DNA of 64,000 nt from Paenibacillus sp. RC334 (GCF_030034735.1 NZ_CP125370.1:5565001-5629000), one strand, 5' to 3'. Counted from the first letter of the stretch, positions 17,137 through 26,659 are shown. Program-made: numbers and translations. Notes: generated by a model not told the origin, from the sequence alone.

Positions 17137-18438
17137 ATGTTGGATATCAAGTGGATCAGAGAACATCAGGAACAGGTTCAGGCAGCAGCAAATGGAAAAG
17201 GAATACAGGTCTCGGTTGCAGAGCTGCTCACCCTGGATAACCGGAGAAAGCAGTTGCTTCAGGAAGTGGAGCAACTCCGTCAAACGCGGAATCAATGTAG
17301 TCAGGATATTGGTGCATTGATTCATGCCGGGAAGAGCGATCAGGCGGAAGAAACCAAGCGGCGGGTCAAAGAAATTAACGGACAGTTAGACCGTCTGGAA
17401 GCTCCACAGCGGGAAGTGGAGGAGCAGTTTCAACAGCTCATGCTTCTGGTTCCTAATATCGTTTCGCCAGATACACCACGGGGCAGATCGGATGAGGATA
17501 ATGTAGAACTGGAGCGGATCGGTACGGTTCCCGATTTGGGATTCGAGCCACGCGATCATATGGCGCTCGGTCAGCTTCACAGCCTGATCGACGTTACTCG
17601 TGGCGTCAAAACAGCCGGAACCCGGAACTACTACCTGACAGGAGCCGGAGTCACGTTGCACCGGGCAGTACAGCAACTTGCAGTGGACCTGCTGACCGAA
17701 CGGGGCTTCCAGCTGCTGGACGTTCCGCTGATGGTACGCGCCGAGGCGATGCACAGCACTGGCTTCTTCCCGCTCGGGGTGGATCAGACGTACCGTATCG
17801 CAGGAGAGGATCAATGGCTCGTCGGTACCTCGGAGGTCCCGCTTGTCTCGTATTACAGCGGTGAAATCGTGGACGTTACGGACCCCATCCGGTTGGCAGC
17901 CGTGTCGATATGCTTTCGTAATGAGGTCGGCTCGGCCGGAAGAGATGTACACGGACTGTATCGTGTTCACCAGTTCGCCAAGGTCGAGCAGGTGGTGATC
18001 TGCGAAGCCAGTCTGGATGCTTCGGAGCAGATGTTTCAGGAGATTACGCGCAATGCGGAAGACCTGCTTCAACAACTGGAGCTGCCTTATCGCAAAATGG
18101 CCGTCTGTACAGGCGATATGGCGCAAAAAACTTACAAGCAGGTGGATATTGAGACATGGATGCCCAGCCGACAGGCTTACGGCGAGACGCATTCGTCGTC
18201 CCAATTGCTTGATTTTCAGGCGCGGCGTTCCAACATCCGCTACCGGGATGCGAACGGCAAGCTGCAATATGCCTACACGCTCAACAATACGGCAGTTGCT
18301 TCACCCCGTATTTTGATTCCACTGCTGGAGAATCACCAGCAAGAGGACGGCTCGATCCGTATTCCGGAGGCTTTACGCCAGTATATGCCGCAGCAAGCAG
18401 CGTTTCTGCGACCTCCCGGTCAGGACGAAACAGTCTGA
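17137..18438 (+). CDS. serS: Seryl-tRNA synthetase
   Basis: 433 residues. The N-terminal arm is a long antiparallel coiled coil (about residues 25-105). The class II core follows, with VGTSEVPL, motif 2 (FRNEVGSAGRDVHGLYRVHQ) and a motif 3 region (LNNTAVASPRILIPLLEN). The enzyme charges tRNA-Ser in the cytoplasm. ATG 17137 follows AAAAGGAG; a longer frame starts inside the T-box terminator and is not used. The motif 3 wording NTAVASPRI differs from the more common SGLAVGRT type. The gene stands alone behind a T-box and has its own terminator. Whether a second serS exists elsewhere in the genome cannot be seen here. Confidence 0.92.
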   Translation: MLDIKWIREHQEQVQAAANGKGIQVSVAELLTLDNRRKQLLQEVEQLRQTRNQCSQDIGALIHAGKSDQAEETKRRVKEINGQLDRLEAPQREVEEQFQQLMLLVPNIVSPDTPRGRSDEDNVELERIGTVPDLGFEPRDHMALGQLHSLIDVTRGVKTAGTRNYYLTGAGVTLHRAVQQLAVDLLTERGFQLLDVPLMVRAEAMHSTGFFPLGVDQTYRIAGEDQWLVGTSEVPLVSYYSGEIVDVTDPIRLAAVSICFRNEVGSAGRDVHGLYRVHQFAKVEQVVICEASLDASEQMFQEITRNAEDLLQQLELPYRKMAVCTGDMAQKTYKQVDIETWMPSRQAYGETHSSSQLLDFQARRSNIRYRDANGKLQYAYTLNNTAVASPRILIPLLENHQQEDGSIRIPEALRQYMPQQAAFLRPPGQDETV

Positions 18439-18500
18439 GGATTAACAGCATTTAAGTAACACGAACAGCATTAATATAAACTCCAAACGTGATGATCAAC

Positions 18501-18532
18501 AAAAGACGAAGGAAGCTATCCTTCGTCTTTTT
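18501..18532. terminator. Bidirectional terminator between serS and hmp
   Basis: AAAGACGAAGGA, loop AGCTA, TCCTTCGTCTTT, then T-rich bases; the two flanking genes converge on it. Confidence 0.85.
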
Positions 18533-18539
18533 AAACGTC

Positions 18540-19769
18540 TTACTTCGCTTCTGCTTCCCACGCACTGGCAGGGCCAAAAAATTCATAGTGGATATCCGAA
18601 GCAGGAATATTCCATTCCTTCAACAGACCATACACCGATTGCATGAACGCTTCAGGACCGCAAAAGTAATACTGTGCGTTACGTTCCGGTAGCACAGATT
18701 GCAACCAGGCCAGATCTAAACGGCCTTCCTTGTGAAAAGCCTGCGCCAGCCGATCCTGCTCCGTTGGTCTGCTGTAACACCACCGGACTGCGGCCTGTGC
18801 ATGTGTGGCGACCAGCTTTTCCACCTCATTACGCAGAGCATGGTTATCCCCATTGACTGCTGCATGGACAAAGGTGACGGGGCGATCCGGGGCAGACTTC
18901 ACCAAGGAAGCCAGCATACTGACCATCGGGGTTAGCCCGACCCCACCGCTGATCAGCACGACAGGTCTGCGATCTGTCCGATCCAGCGTAAAATCGCCAG
19001 CTGGTGCAGATACCTGTAGTACATCGCCCGCCTGCACCTGCTCATGCAGATACACGGATACTTTACCTGCCGGACGGAACTCTACGGCATCCTCGCGCTT
19101 TACGGATATCCGGTAGTGAGGTTGTCCCGGTGCATCCGAAAGACTGTATTGACGAATGTGGGTATTATGTTCACCCGGAATATTCACCTGTAGGCTGATA
19201 TATTGCCCAGGCTCGAATGCAGGCAGCTCCTGTCCATCCTGCGCCACCAGATAAAAGGACGTAATTTGATCGCTTTCCTTGACCTTATTCTGCACAACAA
19301 AGCTCTTAAAGTCTGGCCAGCCTCCCTGCTGCTGTTCCGCCTCCTTGTACATTTCAGCTTCCACGTCTATAAATACATTAGCGATCACACCATAGGCCTC
19401 GGCCCATGCGGCGATGATCTCGTCTGTAGCCGCTTCACCCAGCACATCCTTGATCGCGGCAAGCAGATATTTTCCGACGATGGGATAATGCTCTGGTTGA
19501 ATTCCCAAACTGCGATGCTTGTGTGCAATCTGACGCACCACCGGAAGGATTTCCTCCAGACGGTCAATGTGCTGTGCAGCCGCATATACCGCATTGGCAA
19601 GCGCCCCCTGTTGACGTCCTTGCTTCTGATTCGCGTGATTGAATATATTGAGAAGCTCAGGATGAGCCTCAAACATCATCTGGTAAAAGCGTTTGGTGAT
19701 TGTAGTTCCGTGTACTTCTAAAACAGGTACGGTCGATTTGATCGTTGCAATGGTTTGCTCGCTCAGCAT
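18540..19769 (-). CDS. hmp: Flavohemoglobin (nitric oxide dioxygenase)
   Basis: 409 residues. A globin domain (1-140) with the HKHRSLGIQPEHYPIVG segment carries the proximal His. It is followed by an FAD-binding barrel (IRQYSLSDAP) and an NAD-binding domain (LISGGVGLTPM; YFCGPEAFM). It converts NO and O2 to nitrate with NAD(P)H and protects against nitrosative stress. ATG 19769 follows AGAGGG; a longer in-frame start at 19850 lacks a site. It is monocistronic. Such genes are often controlled by NsrR or ResD, but I see no site I would assign. Confidence 0.92.
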   Translation of the reverse strand: MLSEQTIATIKSTVPVLEVHGTTITKRFYQMMFEAHPELLNIFNHANQKQGRQQGALANAVYAAAQHIDRLEEILPVVRQIAHKHRSLGIQPEHYPIVGKYLLAAIKDVLGEAATDEIIAAWAEAYGVIANVFIDVEAEMYKEAEQQQGGWPDFKSFVVQNKVKESDQITSFYLVAQDGQELPAFEPGQYISLQVNIPGEHNTHIRQYSLSDAPGQPHYRISVKREDAVEFRPAGKVSVYLHEQVQAGDVLQVSAPAGDFTLDRTDRRPVVLISGGVGLTPMVSMLASLVKSAPDRPVTFVHAAVNGDNHALRNEVEKLVATHAQAAVRWCYSRPTEQDRLAQAFHKEGRLDLAWLQSVLPERNAQYYFCGPEAFMQSVYGLLKEWNIPASDIHYEFFGPASAWEAEAK

Positions 19770-19953
19770 CCTAGCATCCCTCTTCTCTTTAAAATAAGGT
19801 GAACAAAAGGCAAAAGGCGCTTCCGTAACATGCCACCCTTTGTACACCACCTAAGTACAGCCAAGTATACCGACGAGAAATCGTTGCCTGTGTGATTGCA
19901 GTCACTTTAAATTTGAAATAATTTGTGAACATGTCAATGACAAAACGCACAAT

Positions 19954-19967
19954 CGTAAACGTTTCAG
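19954..19967. promoter_or_regulatory. cre-like site, weaker
   Basis: CGTAAACGTTTCAG fits the CcpA consensus TGWAARCGYTWWCW at most positions. It lies between hmp and the GH43 gene, far from both starts. Confidence 0.4.
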
Positions 19968-20034
19968 AATATAAGCAATGACCTTTCCCCTTTACGGCAG
20001 TTTCACCATTCTAAAAACTTCAATTTATTCCACT

Positions 20035-20048
20035 TGTAAACGCTTCCA
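20035..20048 (+). promoter_or_regulatory. cre site upstream of the GH43 gene
   Basis: TGTAAACGCTTCCA closely fits the CcpA-binding consensus and lies 80 bases before the GH43 start, so carbon catabolite repression of this gene is likely. Confidence 0.6.
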
Positions 20049-20127
20049 ATTAAGATAAAATCGAAGATGAGGTGCCGGACAAGCTGTTCTGGTCATCCTA
20101 TCCGCATTAAGGGAGGCAGATGATATC

Positions 20128-21663
20128 GTGAAGTTAATCAATAGCAAATGGCTGGGCGCATGGATATGCATCATACTTGCAGTGGTCGGTACAGGGCTTC
20201 AACCGAATGCAGTGCATGCCGATACGACAGGTGTGACCCATGCAACCTATGGAGTCGAAGCGCTGAATGGTTTGGATACCATTCATGCTGATGCAGCACT
20301 ATCGCTGAACGCAGCAGCAAGCACAGCTATTACAAACGGAACGGATTGGAAGGATACCGCAGGTAATCCGATTCAGGCCAACAGCGGCAATATTCTAAAG
20401 GTAGGCTCCACTTATTATTGGTACGGCGAGCATGCCGAGAACTGGAAATTTGAAAAAGTGAACGTATATACCTCAACCGACCTGAAAAATTGGTCCTTCC
20501 GCAGCACTATTCTCAGCAAGGATTCCGCCCCTGAGCTGAATTCCAGCAAAATCGAGCGTCCCAAGGTCATTTATAACCAAGCAACCGGAAAATACGTGCT
20601 ATGGGCGCATTATGAAAATGGCACCGATTATTCGCTGGGCCGCGTAGCTGTCGCTACCAGCGATACACCAGACGGGACTTTTGCCTACCAAGGCAGCTTC
20701 CGCCCACTGAATTATGAATCCCGCGATATGACCGTATTCACGGATACCGACGGTAGCGGCTACCTCGTTACCGCTTCCCGCAAAAATGGCGGCGCCAACG
20801 ATACGATGGCGATCTTCAAGCTGACCGACGATTATACGGGCGTGCAATCGTTTGTGGGTTGGATTTTCGAGAATGGCTACCGTGAAGCCCCTGCTGTTGT
20901 GAAAAAGAACAACACCTACTACCTGTTTACCTCGCAGGCATCCGGCTGGTATCCGAATCAGGGTGCTTATGCAACCGCCAGCTCCATGACGGGAAGCTGG
21001 TCTGCGCTTTCACCCTTCGGTGACCCCGCAGCCTACGGCTCGCAGATTCACTCCATCGCCACCATTACAGGCAACGCAGGAACAAGCTACATCTATATGG
21101 GCGACCGTTGGAATCCACTCAATCTGAGCGACCACAAGTTTATATGGCTACCGCTGACCCTGAATGACTCCAGCAAAACGGCAACGCTGAACTGGTACAG
21201 CAGTTGGGATCTGGATGCCGCGGCAGGCAACGTGATTCTGCCTTCGCTTGTGAATCACGCGCAAGGCAAAACGGCGACTGCTAACTCAGCCGCATCCGGC
21301 TCTCCGGCTTCGCTGGCGAATGACGGTAATGCCCAAACCTCATGGAAGGCTGCATCTGCATCCTGGCCCGCTTGGTGGCAGGTTGATCTTGGCAGCACGA
21401 AGACGATCAGCGAAGTGGATATTTCCTGGTTTATGTACAAAGGATCTGAAGCGTATTACAAATATAAAATTGAATACAGCGCGGATGGAGTTAACTATTC
21501 CACCATTGACCGCACTGGTAATACTGCGTATGGATTTACCAGTGACAAGGTTAACTTCCAGGCACGCTATGTACGAATTAATCTCGTCAATGCGGTGTTA
21601 TTTAATAACCCGAACAACTGGTACACCCCGACGGTGCATGAAGTAAGGTTGCTTGGTAATTAA
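20128..21663 (+). CDS. Secreted GH43 glycoside hydrolase with C-terminal F5/8C (CBM32-like) domain
   Basis: 511 residues from a GTG with GGGAGG upstream. A signal peptide (residues 1-31, ending AVHA) is followed by a five-blade propeller domain of GH43. It has TDWKDTAGNPI and KVGSTYYWYGEHAE at the start, and acidic active-site candidates in IERPKVIYN and YREAPAVV. The C-terminal 140 residues are a discoidin-type sugar-binding domain (TSWKAASASWPAWWQVDLG, then ARYVRINLVN). The layout resembles the GH43 galactan/arabinan side-chain enzymes; the exact linkage is not decidable. It stands alone, with a cre box upstream and a hairpin downstream. Confidence 0.8.
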   Translation: MKLINSKWLGAWICIILAVVGTGLQPNAVHADTTGVTHATYGVEALNGLDTIHADAALSLNAAASTAITNGTDWKDTAGNPIQANSGNILKVGSTYYWYGEHAENWKFEKVNVYTSTDLKNWSFRSTILSKDSAPELNSSKIERPKVIYNQATGKYVLWAHYENGTDYSLGRVAVATSDTPDGTFAYQGSFRPLNYESRDMTVFTDTDGSGYLVTASRKNGGANDTMAIFKLTDDYTGVQSFVGWIFENGYREAPAVVKKNNTYYLFTSQASGWYPNQGAYATASSMTGSWSALSPFGDPAAYGSQIHSIATITGNAGTSYIYMGDRWNPLNLSDHKFIWLPLTLNDSSKTATLNWYSSWDLDAAAGNVILPSLVNHAQGKTATANSAASGSPASLANDGNAQTSWKAASASWPAWWQVDLGSTKTISEVDISWFMYKGSEAYYKYKIEYSADGVNYSTIDRTGNTAYGFTSDKVNFQARYVRINLVNAVLFNNPNNWYTPTVHEVRLLGN

Positions 21664-21701
21664 CCGTTCGCATCTGGAATATTGCTTAAACCTAAAAAAA
21701 T

Positions 21702-21760
21702 ATCGCACAACTCTTGCGCAATGTTGTACTCATTTGCAGGAGTTGTGCGATTGTTGTTGA
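21702..21760 (+). terminator. Terminator-like inverted repeat after the GH43 gene
   Basis: ATCGCACAACTC (21702-21713) pairs perfectly with GAGTTGTGCGAT (21740-21751) across a 26-base loop, with a short T/G-rich tail. The outer arm shares ATCGCACAA with the dyads that flank the recombinase at 39419 and 40513, possibly by chance. Confidence 0.5.
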
Positions 21761-21835
21761 ACCGCTATGTTCGAATGCCTCTCTTAAACTTCCAGAAGCG
21801 TCCCAGGCCAGGTGGTGATAGTGAGTCGCAGATCA

Positions 21836-23785
21836 TTAGATATCAAGCGCTGCATGATATCCTTGATATATTGCAGTCGTGATCGTAGATGCCTTCACAC
21901 AATCTCCGATTTGTGAAACATAAGGTGCACAATCTATTAACTCATCTACTACGTTTCTTCTAGCTCGTTGTCCAAGCGCACAAATGACTGAAGTGCCTGG
22001 AACAAGATGTTCTTCACCATTGGGATCAGCGCAAACAACACCTTCTTGTGTAACACATAGCCCTTTAAATCCTAAATGAACTTGAATGTTATTTTTTTCG
22101 ATTTCTTTTAGCATAATGGGACGATGTCTAATATTAGCATCCGGAGCCAGCTCTGCTCTCATCTCTACCAGATGAACAGTCTTACCTTCCTGGGCAAAGT
22201 GAATGGCTGCTTCACAGCCTGCCAGACCTCCTCCCAATACGACTACGCTATCGCTGACCCTGTCCTTCTCCAGGTAGTAGTCATTCACAATGACTACGTT
22301 ATCACCATTCAATCCAGGAATCGGAGGAACAAGCGGTGCGGAACCAACCGCTATAATTAACGCATCCACATTTTCTTTCTCCGCATAATCTTTAGTAACA
22401 GGTGTATTCAAACGAATCTCAACGCCAGCGTCTTTCGCCAGTTTTCCGAGAGTAACACCTAACTCATACATCTCATATTTAAAAGGAATCGCCTGTTCTC
22501 CCCTCAAAATACCCCCTACCTCGTCAGACTTCTCACATAGAATGACTTTATGTCCCCGTTTAGCTGCAGTAAGAGCTGCATAAAGTCCGCCTGGGCCTCC
22601 GCCGGCTACTAGAACCTTACGTGGATTAGGGGAAGGATATATTTCTGTTCCATCCATTTCACGACCAATTAATGGGTTAACCGTACAGCGTCTTGTGGAT
22701 GTTTCTGCACGTTCAGCCATACAGGTGAAGCATCTCAGACATTTAATAATGTCCTCGTCGCGGTTACTCATCACCTTTTTTGGAAGCTCTGGATCAGCCA
22801 GTAATGCGCGAGCCATTTCAACAACATCCGCCTGACCGCTGGCAATGATTTCTTCCATTTGAGCCGGGTCATTTAATCCGCCGACCGTTGCAACCGGAAC
22901 ACTTACATGCTTCTTAATCTCTGCTGCAAGATAAACATTACTTCCATGAGGCAAGAACATCGAAGGATGTGTGATACCAAAGCCTGTCTGATAAGTTCCA
23001 GCAGATACATGGAGCAAATCGATTCTTGATTCGATTAATTTAGCAATTTCTATACCTTCTGTCAGGTCATAGCCGCCTTCAAACAACTCCGAGCCACTCA
23101 TTCTAAACTCGATTGGGAAGCCAGAGCCCACCGCTTCACGGACACTGTCCAGAACCTCCTGTGCAAAACGCACCCTGTTTTCCAAAGATCCGCCATACTT
23201 GTCTGTTCTGCGGTTGAAATAAGGAGAAAAAAACTGATTAATCAACCATCCATGTCCGCCATGGACCATAATCATTTCATAACCTGCTCTCTTGGCAAGT
23301 CCAGCACATCTACCATAAGCTGCTACGATATCATCAATTAGTTCTTGCGAAAGTTCCTTTACTTCTCTGCCGTCCGGGCGTACTCCGGGGCTGGGTCCCC
23401 ACTGAGCAAGTCCTTGTTTCTTATTTTTGTCAGTCAGATAAGTTCCTGCATACTGTCCAGAATGAGATAATTCCACACTGGCAATTGCCCCGTGACGGCG
23501 AATAGCGTCTGCAGTATAGGTAAAACTAGCAAGGGAATCTACTGTCCCCAGATCCAGATGGTACATATGGGAAGCTTCCGTTTCGGGATGAACCACAACT
23601 TCACTGACCGTGACTGACGCAGCACCGCCTTTGGCTCTTAATTCATAAAAAGCTGTAGATTTCGGTCCAATAGTGCAGTCAGCTGTAATATCTGTACCTC
23701 CCATAGGAGAGCCAAACATTCTATTTCTGAAGGTCACATTTCCAATCGTGATTGGTTTACATAGGTTTGGATATTTTCTTTGCAT
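21836..23785 (-). CDS. Old-yellow-enzyme/dienoyl-CoA-reductase type flavoenzyme
   Basis: 649 residues with three parts. An FMN barrel (1-345) contains VHGGHGWLINQFFSPYFN and RRTDKYGGS. An iron-sulfur segment follows (C-x2-C-x2-C-x11-C in CLRCFTCMAE...RRC). Two nucleotide-binding folds follow (LVAGGGPGGLYAA for FAD; VVLGGGLAGCEAA for NAD(P)H). Relatives reduce activated C=C bonds (2,4-dienoyl-CoA, bile acids, bilins, enoates). The iron-sulfur spacing is one residue shorter than in classical dienoyl-CoA reductase. It forms an operon with the OFA-type transporter at 23841, so it probably acts on an imported carboxylate. AAGGAG precedes the ATG. Confidence 0.85.
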   Translation of the reverse strand: MQRKYPNLCKPITIGNVTFRNRMFGSPMGGTDITADCTIGPKSTAFYELRAKGGAASVTVSEVVVHPETEASHMYHLDLGTVDSLASFTYTADAIRRHGAIASVELSHSGQYAGTYLTDKNKKQGLAQWGPSPGVRPDGREVKELSQELIDDIVAAYGRCAGLAKRAGYEMIMVHGGHGWLINQFFSPYFNRRTDKYGGSLENRVRFAQEVLDSVREAVGSGFPIEFRMSGSELFEGGYDLTEGIEIAKLIESRIDLLHVSAGTYQTGFGITHPSMFLPHGSNVYLAAEIKKHVSVPVATVGGLNDPAQMEEIIASGQADVVEMARALLADPELPKKVMSNRDEDIIKCLRCFTCMAERAETSTRRCTVNPLIGREMDGTEIYPSPNPRKVLVAGGGPGGLYAALTAAKRGHKVILCEKSDEVGGILRGEQAIPFKYEMYELGVTLGKLAKDAGVEIRLNTPVTKDYAEKENVDALIIAVGSAPLVPPIPGLNGDNVVIVNDYYLEKDRVSDSVVVLGGGLAGCEAAIHFAQEGKTVHLVEMRAELAPDANIRHRPIMLKEIEKNNIQVHLGFKGLCVTQEGVVCADPNGEEHLVPGTSVICALGQRARRNVVDELIDCAPYVSQIGDCVKASTITTAIYQGYHAALDI

Positions 23786-23840
23786 GATTTCATTCTCCTT
23801 ATCTGTATTTATTACTTTATTACATTTAATGGATATATCC

Positions 23841-25097
23841 CTAATTCTTACCTACAGACATCTTCTGATTTTTTCGGGCAGCCAACTTATATACAAATGT
23901 TAGAACAAGTCCGGTTATGCCAAGTACGGCCGCAATGACAAAAGCTCTCTGATAGCTACTGTCTGTGCTGTAAACATGACTCATAATGGATGGGCCAAAG
24001 TATCCTGCTGTTGCAAATCCAATAAACATAATTCCATAATTCACACTATTATTTCTCACACCAAACTGATCGGCAGTAAATCCAGGAAATACCCCCATCA
24101 GTGCACCAAAGCATAAACCAATAACTGAAATACCAATATAGAATGTCAACACACTACCTTCGCCTGAAAAATAAAGCAATGTGAGTCCTATGACCGAAAA
24201 GACAGAAGAAAAAGCCAGGGTATTGATTCGACCGATTTTGTCCGAAATATAGCCTGCAACGATTCGTCCGCCCGTGTTAAACAATGCCAATACGGAAACA
24301 ACTGTCGTAGCGGCTGCCGCAGACATACCAATCATTTTCTGAGCTATAGGAGAAGCTTGTGATGTACACATGAGTCCGGCAAAAGCACCACACATTAATA
24401 ACAAGATCATGATATAAAACAGAGGGCTTGAGAGCATGCCTTTCCAGTCTTTGTCGTTCTGAATAGAACGGCCAACATTTACAGTCTTGGGTGTCCATCC
24501 TGCAGGGACAAAATCAGATGGACATTTCTCAATGAAGAAAGAAGCAGCACATACAATAATAAGAAATGCTATACCGATGATAATGAATGCTGATGTCACA
24601 CCAGACCTACTGATTAAACTATTGGCAATAGGAGGTATAATAACTGAGCTTATTCCATAAGCAGCCGTTGTTATACCGCCAACTAATCCTCTTTTGTCAG
24701 GGAAAAACTTAATAGAGTTGCTAATTGTGCATCCGTAAACCATTCCCGTTCCTAGGCCGAGTATGATACCGTAAGCCAATACCAGGTAACCTACAGATGT
24801 TGCAAATCCTGATAAAATCATACCGCCTCCAAACAGCAAGCCCCCTACAAAGATCACTTTCTTGGGCCCGAACCGATCATTAATCCAGCCACCTGAAATC
24901 ATCGTGATAGGACCTACCGAATTTGTAATCGTAAATGCTATAGCCAAATTCCCCGGTGTTAAACTAAGTCCTGTGACGCTGCTCAAATATTCTGCCATTG
25001 GGGCAGAAAATACACTCCACGCGTAAATTGATCCAATACACAGATTAATAAAGCAGCTTGCAATCAGAATAATCCATCTCTTTTTTGTAAGTTCCAC
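23841..25097 (-). CDS. OFA-family MFS transporter (oxalate/formate antiporter-like)
   Basis: 418 residues with 12 membrane helices. The first helix has the OFA mark CFINLCIGSIYAWSVF, and the loop DRFGPKK between helices 2 and 3 is the MFS motif A. The family exchanges or imports small carboxylates. It starts at GTG 25097 with GGGAG upstream. It is the first gene of a two-gene operon with the flavoenzyme 55 bases downstream, and it diverges from a padR gene. The substrate is unknown. Confidence 0.82.
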   Translation of the reverse strand: MELTKKRWIILIASCFINLCIGSIYAWSVFSAPMAEYLSSVTGLSLTPGNLAIAFTITNSVGPITMISGGWINDRFGPKKVIFVGGLLFGGGMILSGFATSVGYLVLAYGIILGLGTGMVYGCTISNSIKFFPDKRGLVGGITTAAYGISSVIIPPIANSLISRSGVTSAFIIIGIAFLIIVCAASFFIEKCPSDFVPAGWTPKTVNVGRSIQNDKDWKGMLSSPLFYIMILLLMCGAFAGLMCTSQASPIAQKMIGMSAAAATTVVSVLALFNTGGRIVAGYISDKIGRINTLAFSSVFSVIGLTLLYFSGEGSVLTFYIGISVIGLCFGALMGVFPGFTADQFGVRNNSVNYGIMFIGFATAGYFGPSIMSHVYSTDSSYQRAFVIAAVLGITGLVLTFVYKLAARKNQKMSVGKN

Positions 25098-25139
25098 TAA
25101 GATCTTCTTCTCCCTCGTCGTTGTATTGTGAAATCATTC

Positions 25140-25290
25140 ACATATTTCGAATTAATATTAACATGCACTTTCGAATATATCAACAGAAACATGTATGTGT
25201 TTATATGATTTGTCGAACGTGTTTTTGAATATATGTATCAATTTTATTGTGGACTCGCTAAATATGTTATACTTAACCAATAAACGACGA
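25140..25290. promoter_or_regulatory. Divergent promoter region with candidate PadR operators
   Basis: The region between the transporter and padR contains TTCGAATATAT, AAACATGTATGTGTTT (outer arms AAACA/TGTTT) and TTTTGAATATATGTAT. The paired ATGT/ACAT-like blocks fit PadR-type sites in general form. Precise operators cannot be fixed by eye. Confidence 0.35.
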
Positions 25291-25313
25291 ATATGTATAA
25301 GGAAGAGAGCCTT

Positions 25314-25850
25314 ATGAGAACTTTAAAATATGCCATCCTAGGCTTGTTAAATAAAGAACCTATGACTGGTTATGATATCGGTAAAGAATTCAGTAGAGAT
25401 TTAGGCGAATTTTGGACTGCAAAGCACAGTCAGATCTATCCAGAATTAAAAAAACTGCTTAATGAGGGACTTATCGTCTACGAAATCCAAATTAGCGGAG
25501 AGATTTTAGAAAAAAAATTGTATTCGATTACGGAGGAAGGCAAAGAAGATTTTTTACAATGGTTAAAAAAAGCAGAGCCTATTGAACCGACTCCCAAAGA
25601 TGTGTTTAGGCTGAGAATGTATTTTTCTAATCATCTGGATGTAACAACCCGATTAGATCTGTTGGAACATCAGCTGCTTCAACATCAAGATAGGCTGGAA
25701 CATTTACGCAAAAATAAAGAACGCTATGAAACTATTCCTCCTCTTGATAGTGATAACTTTGGCGATTATCTTGTATTAGATGGTGCTATTTTACGCGAGA
25801 CTGGAATCATACAATGGTTAGAAAATTTTATTTCTTATTGTAAAAAATAG
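25314..25850 (+). CDS. PadR-family transcriptional regulator
   Basis: 178 residues: an N-terminal winged helix (ILGLLNKEPMTGYDIGKEF, IYPELKKLLNEGLI, KLYSITEEGKEDF) and a C-terminal helical dimerisation domain of the Vir_act_alpha_C type. ATG 25314 follows GGAAGAG. It is divergent from the OFA transporter/flavoenzyme operon, so it probably represses that operon until an aromatic or unsaturated acid is present. The ligand is inference. Confidence 0.82.
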   Translation: MRTLKYAILGLLNKEPMTGYDIGKEFSRDLGEFWTAKHSQIYPELKKLLNEGLIVYEIQISGEILEKKLYSITEEGKEDFLQWLKKAEPIEPTPKDVFRLRMYFSNHLDVTTRLDLLEHQLLQHQDRLEHLRKNKERYETIPPLDSDNFGDYLVLDGAILRETGIIQWLENFISYCKK

Positions 25851-25886
25851 AACGTCTCCTTTTCCCCTAAATGGTTAACCAAAAGA

Positions 25887-25930
25887 AAGCATAAGGATCC
25901 GAGATCTGTAGCTCGAATCCTTATGCTTAT
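25887..25930. terminator. Bidirectional terminator between padR and gntR
   Basis: AAGCATAAGGAT pairs with ATCCTTATGCTT (12 bp), with T-rich flanks on both sides; the genes converge here. Confidence 0.8.
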
Positions 25931-25948
25931 TCTTTTATTCTTTACTTA

Positions 25949-26659
25949 TCAACGCATCCGGTTCACTGTGGTAAACACAAATTTGTCGTACCGATGTCGT
26001 GAGAAAGAGTATTCAAACGGAATACCCGTATCCAGATATCCCACCTGCTCAATTTCCAAGATTGGATCATCCGCTGCACAGTCCAAATGCTCCCGATCCA
26101 GTTCTGTCGACTTGGACGCGCGAATTGTACGATGTGAACCGACAATATTAAGGCCCAGCTCCTCCTTAATATGTTTGTACACCGAGCCATACAGCACCTG
26201 CTCGGTAATACCGCTAATCAGCTTCGTGGGCATGTACGTGCGCTCGATAACATAGGGCTCACCCTCTACAACACGCAGACGGATGAGGTGATACACAGGA
26301 GAATTGGCATCAATAAATAGATGAGCCGCTACTTCCTCGGATGGAAATTGAACGTCAAAGGCTACGATTTTATTTTTGATTTCTTTCCCGCGCAGCAGAT
26401 TGGTTAACCCCAGCATTTCATTCACGACGACATTAACAGGACCGTTGTGAACCGATTTGACGATAAAGGTTCCGTGTCCTCGTTTACGATTCAGCAGCCC
26501 TTCCATCACCAACGTATCCAATGCCCTCTTAATCGTCATCCGACTCACCTGAAACTCACTTGCCAGCGAAATTTCATCGGGAATCGGATCATCACCGCTA
26601 TAAGTCTTATCCATAATCCGCTGTTTGACCTCTTGTGCAATCCGCTCGTATTTATTCAT
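25949..26659 (-). CDS. GntR/HutC-family regulator of the beta-glucoside PTS operon
   Basis: 236 residues. A GntR winged helix (IPDEISLASEFQVSRMTIKR, LVMEGLLNRKRGHGTFIV) is followed by a UTRA effector domain (PVYHLIRLRVVEGEPYVIERT). It is the last gene of the IIB-IIA-IIC-GH1-GntR series, the same order as B. subtilis gmuB-A-C-D-R, where GmuR is the repressor. The ligand in such systems is usually a phosphorylated sugar. A 203-base gap with its own dyad precedes it, so it may also have its own promoter. AGGTGG precedes the ATG. Confidence 0.85.
   Translation of the reverse strand: MNKYERIAQEVKQRIMDKTYSGDDPIPDEISLASEFQVSRMTIKRALDTLVMEGLLNRKRGHGTFIVKSVHNGPVNVVVNEMLGLTNLLRGKEIKNKIVAFDVQFPSEEVAAHLFIDANSPVYHLIRLRVVEGEPYVIERTYMPTKLISGITEQVLYGSVYKHIKEELGLNIVGSHRTIRASKSTELDREHLDCAADDPILEIEQVGYLDTGIPFEYSFSRHRYDKFVFTTVNRMR

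Noticed and set aside
17386..18267. Long open frame (293 codons) on the minus strand opposite serS
   Set aside because: It is the antisense shadow of a well-supported synthetase gene, with no ribosome site or family resemblance.
19203..19721. Open frame of 172 codons opposite hmp
   Set aside because: Antisense to the globin and FAD domains of hmp, without its own signals.
21702..21751. The GH43 downstream dyad as a third recombinase site
   Set aside because: Only ATCGCACAA is shared; the loop is 26 bases instead of 4, and a terminator explains it.
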